Shown here: piece by piece, positions 1-6,506 of the stretch
Numbering within the stretch: position 1 is the first letter of the stretch
How the letters are laid out: each line of letters opens with the position of its first letter
Notes under the pieces: generated by a model
Told to the model about the DNA's origin: nothing
Databases searched by the model: none
The model's input: the letters and a program-made list of their open reading frames with translations, nothing else
DNA from: an uncultured Faecalibacterium sp.
Lineage (GTDB): Bacteria > Bacillota > Clostridia > Oscillospirales > Ruminococcaceae
DNA: 19,630 bases
Direction of reading: 5' to 3'
NCBI GenBank assembly: GCA_934540955.1
Contig: CAKTCY010000044.1
Coordinates: 1 to 19,630 of the forward strand
Position numbers and translations under genes: made by a program

Positions 1-4
1 AAAA

Positions 5-47
5 GCTAGCGCTGCGCCAGTCGGCGCTAGCGCTTTAACGCTTTTTT
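5..47 (+). terminator. possible terminator of an upstream gene
   Basis: An 8-bp perfect stem, GCTAGCGC (5-12) with GCGCTAGC (24-31), is followed after about 10 bases by a T6 run (42-47). The distance from stem to T run is longer than in a standard intrinsic terminator. It may end a gene lying left of the window, or be part of the adjoining repeat material. Confidence 0.35.
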
Positions 48-63
48 CGCTTCTCCATCTATA

Positions 64-167
64 GCCCCTCAGTCGCTGCGCGACAGATTCCCCTTTTTGT
101 CACCTGCGGTGACATCTTCCCCCGGCCGGGGGAAGTCGGCCCTCTCGGGGGAGCAAGCGCTCGCCCA
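64..167. repeat. truncated palindromic (MITE-like) repeat
   Basis: The first 23 bases (64-86) are identical to the left end of the complete element at 14074-14216. The matching right end is absent, so this copy looks truncated. The remainder is palindromic: GTCACC (99-104) with GGTGAC (108-113), and a perfect 20-base self-complementary palindrome at 116-135. No convincing coding sequence is present in 1-431; the small open frames here run through repeat sequence. Confidence 0.55.
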
Positions 168-333
168 CAGCGCTGCGCTTTCGCAGAAAGCGGCGCTGCA
201 AATGCCGTTCCCCTTTACGACCCCTCCTGTGAAAATGCGTTTGGAGCGGCCCGCAGGCCGCGACAAACGCGAAATTATAAATATTCTTTCCGCTGAATAT
301 GCCCAGAGCGCAAGCGGAGGGCATTTCTAATCG
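168..333 (-). repeat. dispersed hairpin repeat, copy A
   Basis: Read on the minus strand this copy has three hairpins joined by conserved linkers. Hairpin 1 pairs ATGCCC with GGGCAT. Hairpin 2 (237-270) has 13 pairs, one tandem mismatch and a TGCG loop. Hairpin 3 (168-198) has base pairs CAGCGC/GCGCTG around an inner CGCTTTC/GAAAGCG stem. The linkers (around AGCGGAAAGAATATTT, and ATTTTCAC followed by GGAGGGGTCG) recur at 7378-7511, 17399-17628 and 17650-17793. The stems differ between copies but remain complementary. Function unknown. Confidence 0.8.
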
Positions 334-431
334 TTTTCCCCCCTGCCGCAAAAGCAGAGCATACTGCTGCACTGCCCCGCATAAGCTGGTGGCAGAGTAT
401 GCAAGCGCAAATGGCGGGGAGGCATGGGGAT

Positions 432-1085
432 ATGTTTGTGGTAACACTGAGCAAGACGAGCCTGAAAAAGCTGGGAGCAGGGGCGGCGTGCTGCGCGCTG
501 GTGGTGTTCAGCGCCATGCTGGGGCGGTTCATCAGTACCCGGACGGTGGCGGTAGCTGCCCCGGTGAACCGTATCGAGAGCGCACAGGACATCCAGACAT
601 GGTTTACCGGCTACGGGCTGGAGGTGGACGGCGCGTCCATCACGGCGGATAAGGTCAAGATCCCCCGCAGGTGGGACGACAGCTTTTCCGCCTTCAACGG
701 CGTGGTGCAGCAAAGCGGCATGGACCTTGCCCGCTACAAGGGCAAAACGGTGGAAAAATGGTCGGCGCTGCTCCCGGCGGCAAGCAATGGCGAGACCAGC
801 CGCTACGGCGTGTTGCTGGTGTATAAAAAGAAGGCGGTGGGCGCGTATCTGCTGGAAAAGCCCTCCGGTACGGTGCTGGGGCTGCAGGACGCCCAGAACG
901 AGCTGGCAAAGCAGACCTCCGGCGAGGATTACAGCGGCGACTGGGGCGAGCGGCACGATGAGCAGCTGACCGACAGCACCGCACAGCAGACCTCCGGTGA
1001 GCCGGACGCAGAGCCCGAGGCCGCCCCGCAGGCAGCCCCCTACACCGAGCTGCCGCTGGACGCAGAGGGATATCCCGTGGAATAG
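432..1085 (+). CDS. single-pass membrane protein, DUF4830-like
   Basis: A protein of 217 residues from the ATG at 432. That start is chosen because GGGGAGG (416-422) lies 9 bases upstream; an in-frame ATG at 399 has no clear ribosome binding site. Residues 1-13 are basic, 14-31 form one hydrophobic segment (transmembrane anchor or uncleaved signal), and the rest should lie outside the membrane. The soluble part (about 45-150) carries an IQTWFTGYGLEVD-type opening and a compact alpha/beta-looking segment that I associate with DUF4830. The last 60 residues are rich in Ala, Pro, Glu and Gln and are probably disordered. It is monocistronic, with a terminator at 1130-1156. The family call comes from resemblance only and the function is unknown. 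Confidence 0.75.
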   Translation: MFVVTLSKTSLKKLGAGAACCALVVFSAMLGRFISTRTVAVAAPVNRIESAQDIQTWFTGYGLEVDGASITADKVKIPRRWDDSFSAFNGVVQQSGMDLARYKGKTVEKWSALLPAASNGETSRYGVLLVYKKKAVGAYLLEKPSGTVLGLQDAQNELAKQTSGEDYSGDWGERHDEQLTDSTAQQTSGEPDAEPEAAPQAAPYTELPLDAEGYPVE

Positions 1086-1129
1086 GGACGGCATTCGGGG
1101 GAAAAACGACCTTTTTCAGCTACGTGTCC

Positions 1130-1156
1130 GGCAGTTGCACAAACTGCCTAGTTTTT
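1130..1156 (+). terminator. intrinsic terminator after the DUF4830-like gene
   Basis: A 7-bp stem, GGCAGTT (1130-1136) with AACTGCC (1142-1148), has a five-base loop and is followed within three bases by TTTTT (1152-1156). It lies 45 bases after the stop codon at 1085. Confidence 0.6.
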
Positions 1157-1166
1157 ACAAACGATT

Positions 1167-1200
1167 CGACAAAAATTAGACAAAACACGGATTTTTGTCG
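1167..1200. promoter_or_regulatory. inverted repeat upstream of ptsH
   Basis: Perfect 9-base arms CGACAAAAA (1167-1175) and TTTTTGTCG (1192-1200) are separated by 16 bases. A second overlapping pair, ACGGAT (1187-1192) and ATCCGT (1202-1207), could form an alternative fold. The site lies about 80 bases upstream of the putative ptsH -10 box. It could be an operator or an alternative terminator; no binding protein can be named. Confidence 0.3.
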
Positions 1201-1256
1201 CATCCGTATGTTCAAATGTAACAAAAAATTCTTGTAAAAATCGGCAATATGAAACG

Positions 1257-1285
1257 GTGCAAAAAAACCGGTACGGGTTTATAAT
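1257..1285 (+). promoter_or_regulatory. putative ptsH promoter
   Basis: A perfect TATAAT -10 box lies at 1280-1285. The -35 region 17 bases upstream (1257-1262, GTGCAA) is a poor match, so an activator may be needed. The resulting leader is about 80 bases, with a small CCAAT/ATTGG hairpin near 1294-1308. Confidence 0.5.
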
Positions 1286-1373
1286 AGTAGTATACCAATC
1301 CCCATTGGCAAAGCCATGTTCCGGGGCTGAATGTGCAGTCCGGGCAGAGGGATCAAGTAAGGAGAAAATGATT

Positions 1374-1631
1374 ATGAAGGAATTTCAGTACACTGTTAAG
1401 GATGCCTGCGGCATCCATGCCCGTCCCGCCGGCCTGCTGGTCAAGACCGTGAAGGGCTTTGCAAGCACCGCCACCCTCGAGAAGGACGGCAAGAGCTGCG
1501 ATATGCGCAAGCTGATGGCTCTGATGGGCATGGGCGTCAAGCAGGGCGAGACCGTGACCATCAAGGTCGAGGGCGATGATGAAGAAGCAGCCGCAGAGGC
1601 GATCCAGAAGTTCCTGAGCGAGAACGTCTGA
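1374..1631 (+). CDS. ptsH: HPr, phosphocarrier protein of the PTS
   Basis: HPr carries phosphate from Enzyme I to sugar-specific EIIA proteins in the cytoplasm. The 85-residue length is typical. The active-site motif GIHARPAG is present with the phosphorylated His at position 15. The start is the ATG at 1374, with AAGGAG (1359-1364) nine bases upstream; the ATG at 1368 is only three bases from it. The region that in Firmicute HPr reads KSIMGVMSLG is here RKLMALMGMG (45-54), so the residue aligned with Ser46, the HPr kinase target, is Lys46. ptsI follows after about 100 bases, with a terminator between. Function as a phosphocarrier is clear; a normal catabolite-repression role is doubtful for this copy. 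Confidence 0.95.
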   Translation: MKEFQYTVKDACGIHARPAGLLVKTVKGFASTATLEKDGKSCDMRKLMALMGMGVKQGETVTIKVEGDDEEAAAEAIQKFLSENV

Positions 1632-1649
1632 GCCGCGGCTTAAAAGCCG

Positions 1650-1682
1650 AGCCCTCGCGGGAAAACTGCGGGGGCTTTTTTT
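1650..1682 (+). terminator. intrinsic terminator between ptsH and ptsI
   Basis: Stem AGCCCTCGC (1650-1658) with GCGGGGGCT (1668-1676), 9 pairs including one G-T, is followed by a T7 run (1676-1682). It probably gives partial readthrough, so that HPr is made in excess over Enzyme I. A second GC stem (1691-1698 with 1704-1711) without a T run follows and may protect the ptsI message. Confidence 0.75.
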
Positions 1683-1734
1683 GACAAAACGCCGGGCGCT
1701 GCACGCCCGGCTGTAAGTGGAAGGAGAAAGTGCT

Positions 1735-3378
1735 ATGCAGGTAGGCACCGGCAAAAGCGTGCTCAATGGCATCGCCATTGGCAAGCTGAAGATCTATAAG
1801 AAAAAAGATACCGCTATTTCCACCGCCCCTGTGGCAGATACCGCCGCAGAGCTGGAGCGTTTTGAGGAAGCCCGGCAGAAGGCCATTGAGCAGCAGACCG
1901 CTCTGTACGAAAAGGCACTGGCAGAAGCCGGTGAGGACATCGCCGAGGTGTTCAACATCCATGCTATGATGCTGGATGATGACGACTTTGTAGATGCCAT
2001 CAAGGAGATCATCAACGGGCAGAAGATGTGCGCCGAGTACGCCGTCAAGACCGCCGGCAACAATCAGGCTGCGGTGTTCTCTGCCATGGACGACCCGTAT
2101 CTGCAGGCCCGCAGCGCCGATGTGCTGGACATTGCACAGGCCATGCTGGACATTCTGCAGGGGGTGGACAACGCCTCGCTGCAGGGCACCGAGCCCAGCA
2201 TTCTGGTAGCCGAGGATCTGGCTCCCTCCGAGACCGTGCGCATGGACAAGAGCCTGCTGCTGGGCTTCATCACCCGCGAGGGCAGCTCCAACAGCCACAC
2301 CGCCATTCTGGCCCGCAGCATGAACATCCCTGCCCTGATCCAGTGCAAGGATATCCAGGATGACTGGGACGGCAAGATGGCCGTGGTGGACGGCTACAAT
2401 GCCTGTGTGTATGTGGACCCCACCCCCGACCTGCTCAAGAGCCTGAAAAAGCGCCAGCAGGAGGACCAGAAAAAGCAGGCCCTGCTGCAGGAGCTGAAGG
2501 GCAAGCCCAACACCACGCTGGACGGCAAGACCATCAACGTGTTTGCCAACATCGGCGGCATGGGCGACGTGGGCGCTGTGCAGCAGAACGACGCCGGCGG
2601 CGTGGGTCTGTTCCGCACCGAGTTCGTTTACCTGAACTGCAAGGACTTCCCCACCGAGGACTACCAGTTCGAGGCTTACAAGCAGGTGGTGGAAAGCCTT
2701 GCACCCCGCAAGGTGGTGGTGCGCACCTGTGATATCGGCGCAGACAAGACCGTGGATTACATGAAGCTGGATCCCGAGGAGAACCCCGCGCTGGGCTACC
2801 GCGCCATCCGCATCTGCCTGACCCGCAAGGACTTCTTCAAGACCCAGCTGCGTGCGCTGCTGCGGGCTTCCGCCTACGGCAACATGAGCATCATGTTCCC
2901 CATGATCACCAGTCTGCGGGAGCTGCAGGACGCCAAGGCTGTTCTGGAGGAGTGCCGCGCCGAGCTGACCGCCGAGGGCGTCAAGATGGGGCAGAGCATT
3001 GAAGTGGGCACCATGATCGAGACCCCCGCCGCCGTGCTCATCGCGGACGAGCTGGCCGCCGAGTGCGACTTCTTCTCCATCGGCACCAACGACCTGACCC
3101 AGTACACCTGTGCACTGGACCGTCAGAACGCAAAGCTGGAGCCCTTCTTCAACCCCCATCACCCCGCCGTGCTGCGCGCCATCAAGATGACCATTGAAGC
3201 CGGTCACCGCCACGGCATCTGGGTAGGCATCTGCGGCGAGCTGGGCGCCGACACCGCCCTGACCGAGACCTTCCTGCGCATGGGCGTGGACGAATTGTCC
3301 ATGAACGCCAAGAGCATCCTGCCGGTGCGCAAGATCATCCGCAGCGTAGACCTGAGCAAGCCCTCTGAGAAGGCCTGA
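1735..3378 (+). CDS. ptsI: PTS Enzyme I (PEP:protein phosphotransferase)
   Basis: Enzyme I takes phosphate from phosphoenolpyruvate and passes it to HPr, the first step of PTS sugar uptake. The 547 residues fit a family usually near 570. Three domains are visible: the N-terminal HPr-binding helical region (about 3-130), the phosphohistidine domain (150-225) with GSSNSHTAI and the active His188, and the PEP-binding barrel (about 250-540). The barrel carries GLFRTEF, the SIGTNDLTQY motif, and the catalytic Cys500 in GICGELGAD. The start is ATG 1735 with AAGGAG at 1721-1726, eight bases upstream; an in-frame GTG at 1717 lies before that site and is rejected. It is transcribed with ptsH by readthrough or from its own unseen promoter, and ends at a strong terminator. 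Confidence 0.97.
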   Translation: MQVGTGKSVLNGIAIGKLKIYKKKDTAISTAPVADTAAELERFEEARQKAIEQQTALYEKALAEAGEDIAEVFNIHAMMLDDDDFVDAIKEIINGQKMCAEYAVKTAGNNQAAVFSAMDDPYLQARSADVLDIAQAMLDILQGVDNASLQGTEPSILVAEDLAPSETVRMDKSLLLGFITREGSSNSHTAILARSMNIPALIQCKDIQDDWDGKMAVVDGYNACVYVDPTPDLLKSLKKRQQEDQKKQALLQELKGKPNTTLDGKTINVFANIGGMGDVGAVQQNDAGGVGLFRTEFVYLNCKDFPTEDYQFEAYKQVVESLAPRKVVVRTCDIGADKTVDYMKLDPEENPALGYRAIRICLTRKDFFKTQLRALLRASAYGNMSIMFPMITSLRELQDAKAVLEECRAELTAEGVKMGQSIEVGTMIETPAAVLIADELAAECDFFSIGTNDLTQYTCALDRQNAKLEPFFNPHHPAVLRAIKMTIEAGHRHGIWVGICGELGADTALTETFLRMGVDELSMNAKSILPVRKIIRSVDLSKPSEKA

Positions 3379-3393
3379 TGATCCTTCTGACAT

Positions 3394-3437
3394 AAAACAA
3401 CACCGGAGCATCTTCGGACGCTCCGGTGTTGTTTTTT
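3394..3437 (+). terminator. strong intrinsic terminator after ptsI
   Basis: A 16-bp perfect stem (arms 3394-3409 and 3420-3435), with a ten-base loop containing TTCG, is followed by T6 (3432-3437). It sits between the convergent ptsI and Crp/Fnr genes. Four T residues on the opposite strand allow weaker termination of the minus-strand operon. Confidence 0.9.
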
Positions 3438-3441
3438 ACTC

Positions 3442-4128
3442 TTATTCTCCTCTTGCCAGCGCCTGCAGTTTTGGCTTATCCAGCACCTGCACGCCGCCGC
3501 GGTACAGCCGCACCCAGCCCTCCTGCGCGAAGTATTTGAGCATCCGGCTCACCACCTCGCGGGCAGAGCCCATGTACTTTGCCATCTGGTCGTGGGTCAT
3601 GCGGATGTCCGCGCCGCCGGTCTTGGCCAGCTCGTCGGTCAGAAAAATGGCCAGCCGCCGGTCGGCGCTCATGAACAAGATCTGCTGCATCGTCCACATG
3701 GTGTCGGAAAAGCGCTCTGCCGTCATCTGGTAGGCGCAGCAGCGCACATAGACGTTTTCCTGCATCAGCTGCCGGAAGATGCCCGCGCTGATGCACAGCG
3801 CCTCGGTGTCCTCCTCGGCGTCGATGTAGAGGTCGATGTTCACCGCGTCCATCACGCAGGAGGCGGACAGGATGCACACCTCCCCGCCGAATAGGCGGTA
3901 CAGCGTCACATCTCTGCCGTCCTCGGACAGCAGATAGGAGCGCAGCTGCCCGCTGCGCAGCAGCAAAATGCCCACGCAGCTTTCCAGCGGGCTGTGCACC
4001 CGGGCACCCTTGGCGTAGTGCACCGGGCGGGTAAAGCGGCACAGCCGCTCCTGCTCTTCCGGGGTCAGCTGCTCCCAGAACGGAAACGCACAGGCCAGAC
4101 ACCGGGCGTGCGGAGATGCTTCTGCCAT
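3442..4128 (-). CDS. Crp/Fnr-family transcription regulator
   Basis: A 228-residue protein with an N-terminal cyclic-nucleotide-binding-like barrel (about 20-120), a long dimerisation helix (around 130-165) and a C-terminal winged helix-turn-helix (about 176-206). The recognition helix reads SAREVVSRML, as in Crp/Fnr proteins. The N terminus has a CLAC pair (Cys10, Cys13), with further cysteines at 30, 51, 85, 91, 112, 130 and 131. This could hold an Fe-S cluster as in FNR, but the pattern is not the FNR one. The start at 4128 lies five bases after the stop of the flavoprotein gene, whose last codons supply its AAGGGG ribosome binding site, so the two are co-transcribed and probably coupled. 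A redox-sensing role is inferred from the partner; the effector is unknown. Confidence 0.88.
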   Translation of the reverse strand: MAEASPHARCLACAFPFWEQLTPEEQERLCRFTRPVHYAKGARVHSPLESCVGILLLRSGQLRSYLLSEDGRDVTLYRLFGGEVCILSASCVMDAVNIDLYIDAEEDTEALCISAGIFRQLMQENVYVRCCAYQMTAERFSDTMWTMQQILFMSADRRLAIFLTDELAKTGGADIRMTHDQMAKYMGSAREVVSRMLKYFAQEGWVRLYRGGVQVLDKPKLQALARGE

Positions 4129-4133
4129 ACGGC

Positions 4134-4991
4134 TCACCCCTTTCGCAGCGCCTTGGCGGCTTCCGTGCCCGCCAGTGCGCCCTCGTAAACCGCCTTTGCC
4201 ACCTGCAGCAGCCCGCCGGTGCAGTCGCCGGCGGCGTACAGGCCGGGCACGGTGGTCTGCATTTTGCCGTCCACCACGATGCGGCTGCCCTCTACGGCAG
4301 CGCCCAGCTTCCGGGCCAGTGCGGTGCTGCCCGCCACGCCCAGCGCCACGAACACACCGGATACCTCCCGCACTGCACCGCCTTCCAGCTGTACGCCGGT
4401 GACGGTCTGCTCGCCCAGAATGGCTTCCACCTTCTGGGTGCAGACGGTCACCTCGGGCGGGAAGTCTGCGGTCAGGGCTGCGCCGTCCGTCAGCAGGGTG
4501 ACGCTTTTCACCACCGGCAAAAGCGCCTGCACCTCGTGCAGGGCGTACTCGCCGCTGCCCAGCACTGCCACGTCCCTGCCGCGGTAGAAAAAGGCATCGC
4601 AGGCGGCGCACCAGCTTACGCCGTGACCCTCCAGCCCGGTCAGCCCCGGGATGCGGGGCACCGCGCGGGAAGCACCGGTGGCCAGAACGACCGCGTCTGC
4701 CGGGTACGCGCCCGCCAACGTTTCCACGGTCAGGCGGTCGTTCCATGTCAGCCCCACGGCCTCGGTCTGCACAAATTGCACCCCCAGCCGCCGGGCGTTC
4801 TCGATGCTGCGGCGCTCCAGTTCCGGCCCGGAGACCGGCTGGGCAAAGCCGTAATAATTTTCGATCTTTTCGGCGCGTGCCAACGCCCCGGAGCCCTTGG
4901 TCAGCACGGTGGTCTGCACCCCGGCGCGCACGGCGTACAAAGCGGCGGACACCCCCGCCGGGCCGGAACCTACGATAACGATGTTGGACAT
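4134..4991 (-). CDS. trxB: thioredoxin-reductase-like FAD oxidoreductase
   Basis: A 285-residue flavoprotein. The FAD-binding GSGPAG is at residues 8-13, the redox-active CAAC (Cys128, Cys131) is followed by DAFF, a second Rossmann motif GSGEYA is at 144-149, and the C-terminal FAD motif is GLYAAGDCTGG. This is the low-molecular-weight thioredoxin reductase layout, although slightly short (usually 300-320). The HRRxxxR motif that binds the NADPH phosphate is missing: the corresponding stretch reads LLTDGAALTAD. Some clostridial TrxR relatives that take electrons from ferredoxin also lack this motif, so the electron donor is uncertain. The start at 4991 has AAGGAG seven bases upstream. It is first gene of an operon with the Crp/Fnr regulator and divergent from the asparaginase. 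Confidence 0.87.
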   Translation of the reverse strand: MSNIVIVGSGPAGVSAALYAVRAGVQTTVLTKGSGALARAEKIENYYGFAQPVSGPELERRSIENARRLGVQFVQTEAVGLTWNDRLTVETLAGAYPADAVVLATGASRAVPRIPGLTGLEGHGVSWCAACDAFFYRGRDVAVLGSGEYALHEVQALLPVVKSVTLLTDGAALTADFPPEVTVCTQKVEAILGEQTVTGVQLEGGAVREVSGVFVALGVAGSTALARKLGAAVEGSRIVVDGKMQTTVPGLYAAGDCTGGLLQVAKAVYEGALAGTEAAKALRKG

Positions 4992-5023
4992 GGTGTTGCT
5001 CCTTTGCATGATCTATTGCCCTT

Positions 5024-5029
5024 ATTATA
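5024..5029 (-). promoter_or_regulatory. -10 box of the trxB-like operon
   Basis: On the minus strand this reads TATAAT, about 33 bases upstream of the start at 4991. No good -35 hexamer is seen at the expected place (near 5047-5052). That position abuts the palindrome at 5051-5065. Confidence 0.5.
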
Positions 5030-5050
5030 CACCAAAACCGCGCAAACTTC

Positions 5051-5065
5051 TGTGACCGGGTCGCA
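5051..5065. promoter_or_regulatory. candidate Crp/Fnr-type operator
   Basis: A 15-base near-perfect palindrome, TGTGACC-G-GGTCGCA, has six of seven arm pairs matching. It resembles Crp-type half sites (TGTGA) but with a shorter centre. It lies in the 169-base divergent region between the trxB-like/regulator operon and the asparaginase gene, at the -35 position of the minus-strand promoter. Autoregulation by the adjacent Crp/Fnr protein is an inference. Confidence 0.4.
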
Positions 5066-5090
5066 AAAAACATTTTTAGGCGGCGGGCAC

Positions 5091-5119
5091 TGTTCAAGCC
5101 CCGGGGCGTGTGCTATACT
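5091..5119 (+). promoter_or_regulatory. putative asparaginase promoter
   Basis: An extended -10, TGC-TATACT (5111-5119), is preceded 17 bases upstream by TGTTCA (5091-5096), a weak -35. The start codon at 5161 lies about 40 bases downstream. Confidence 0.55.
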
Positions 5120-5160
5120 GTTGTCATGTTGAAATTACTGCCACAGGGGGCTTTTGCTTT

Positions 5161-6168
5161 ATGTCCAAACAACGTCTGCTTTTTATCACCACCGGCGGCA
5201 CCATTGCCAGCGTGCGCACCCAGCAGGGGCTAAAACCCGTGCTTACCAGCGAGGAGCTGCTTGCCCATCTGCCGGAACTGAAGGAACTGTGCTGCCCGGA
5301 AACGCTGGCGCTGTGCAGCATCGACAGCACCGACCTCGGGCAGGAGCACTGGCTCATGATGGCACGCGCCATTCAGGAAAACTACGCTTTATACGATGGT
5401 TTTATCATCTGCCACGGCACGGATACGCTGGCCTACTCTGCGGCAGCGCTCTCCTACCTGATCCAGAACGCGGATAAGCCCATCATCCTCACCGGCGCAC
5501 AGCAGCCCATCTCCAACGAGATCACGGATGCCAAGAAAAACCTGCGGGACAGCGTGGTCTGCGCCATCGACCCGGGCAGCCGGGGCGTGATGGTGGTGTT
5601 CGGCGGGCACGTCATCGCGGGCACCCGCGCCAAGAAGAACAAGACCATCAGCTACGACGCCTTTGCCTCGGTCAACTTCCCGGAGCTGGCGCTGGTGCAG
5701 GGTGACCGGCTGGTGCGGTACATTCCCTCGCCGTGGCCCACCGGCCCGGTGGAGTTCAGCCGTGTGCTGGACCCGAAGGTGTTCCTGCTCAAGCTGACCC
5801 CGGGCATGTCCCCGGCGCTCATCCCGGAGATCTTCCGCCTGTACGACTGCGTCATCGTGGAAAGCTTCGGCGTGGGCGGCATTCCGCAGCAGCTGATGGA
5901 CGCCTTTGCCGAAGGGCTGGGCGACTACGAGACCACCCATAAGGTGCTCATCATGACCACGCAGGTCACCTACGAGGGCAGCGATGTGGGCGTGTACGAG
6001 GTGGGCAAGCGGGTGCGCAACCGCTTCCGCTTCCTGGAAGCCCACGATATGACCATCGAAGCCGTAGTGACCAAAAGCATGTGGCTGCTGGCGCAGAACT
6101 GCGAAAGCTTTGACCAGCTGCAGCAGCGGTTCTACCGTCAGGTGAACTTTGACACCTTCTACCACTGA
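5161..6168 (+). CDS. ansA: type I (cytoplasmic) L-asparaginase
   Basis: Hydrolyses L-asparagine to aspartate and ammonia. The 335 residues, with no signal peptide, fit the cytoplasmic class. The N-terminal signature FITTGGTIAS places a nucleophilic Thr at position 14, and CHGTDTLAYSA gives the second Thr-Asp pair (Thr87, Asp88). A Lys-rich TRAKKNKT stretch (155-162) supplies the catalytic Lys. The C-terminal domain begins near residue 215. The start is ATG 5161 with GGGGG about ten bases upstream; the open frame extends 17 codons further but overlaps the promoter. The gene is monocistronic and its stop is only eight bases from the stop of the convergent azlD, with no terminator visible between. 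Confidence 0.92.
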   Translation: MSKQRLLFITTGGTIASVRTQQGLKPVLTSEELLAHLPELKELCCPETLALCSIDSTDLGQEHWLMMARAIQENYALYDGFIICHGTDTLAYSAAALSYLIQNADKPIILTGAQQPISNEITDAKKNLRDSVVCAIDPGSRGVMVVFGGHVIAGTRAKKNKTISYDAFASVNFPELALVQGDRLVRYIPSPWPTGPVEFSRVLDPKVFLLKLTPGMSPALIPEIFRLYDCVIVESFGVGGIPQQLMDAFAEGLGDYETTHKVLIMTTQVTYEGSDVGVYEVGKRVRNRFRFLEAHDMTIEAVVTKSMWLLAQNCESFDQLQQRFYRQVNFDTFYH

Positions 6169-6176
6169 GCCGCTTT

Positions 6177-6506
6177 TCAGAACACCAGCTGCACCAGCAG
6201 TACATAGCAAAAAGTGCCCCCCGCTACGCTGAGCAGGGTCTGGTGCTTCCACTTGTGCAGCGCAATGGTAGCCAGCAGCGCGATCGCTTCCGGGATGCCG
6301 TGGCTGCCGGAGAAGGGGGTAACGCCTTTCAGGCAATAGACGATGAGCATCCCGAAGATGGCGGCGGGCAGCACCCGCCCCAGATACCGCACCACCTCCG
6401 GCGGCTGCTGCTCCTTGCTGGAAAAGACCAGAAACGGCAAAAACCGGGTAAGCATGGTGGCGGCGGTGCACACCGCAATGGTAAGCCCCATCTGAACTGC
6501 TGTCAT
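6177..6506 (-). CDS. azlD: AzlD-type branched-chain amino acid transport subunit
   Basis: A 109-residue hydrophobic protein with three to four predicted membrane segments and the family sequence MLTRFLPFLVF near the N terminus. AzlD is the small partner of AzlC in an exporter of branched-chain amino acids and analogues. The start is ATG 6506, with GGAGG seven bases upstream inside the end of azlC. The ATGA overlap (four bases) with the azlC stop indicates translational coupling. Exact substrates cannot be read from sequence. Confidence 0.9.
   Translation of the reverse strand: MTAVQMGLTIAVCTAATMLTRFLPFLVFSSKEQQPPEVVRYLGRVLPAAIFGMLIVYCLKGVTPFSGSHGIPEAIALLATIALHKWKHQTLLSVAGGTFCYVLLVQLVF

Noticed and set aside
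64..431. Small open frames in the first 431 bases
   Set aside because: They run through palindromic repeats, overlap one another on both strands and lack ribosome sites.
1561..3411. Minus-strand open frame of 616 codons opposite ptsI
   Set aside because: It mirrors ptsI, is His/Gly/Val-rich in the way of antisense frames and lacks recognisable motifs.
3442..5097. Single 551-codon protein covering the regulator and the flavoprotein region
   Set aside because: Only its C-terminal 228 codons are the Crp/Fnr protein; the rest is the wrong frame of the flavoprotein gene, which has its own start, ribosome site and motifs.
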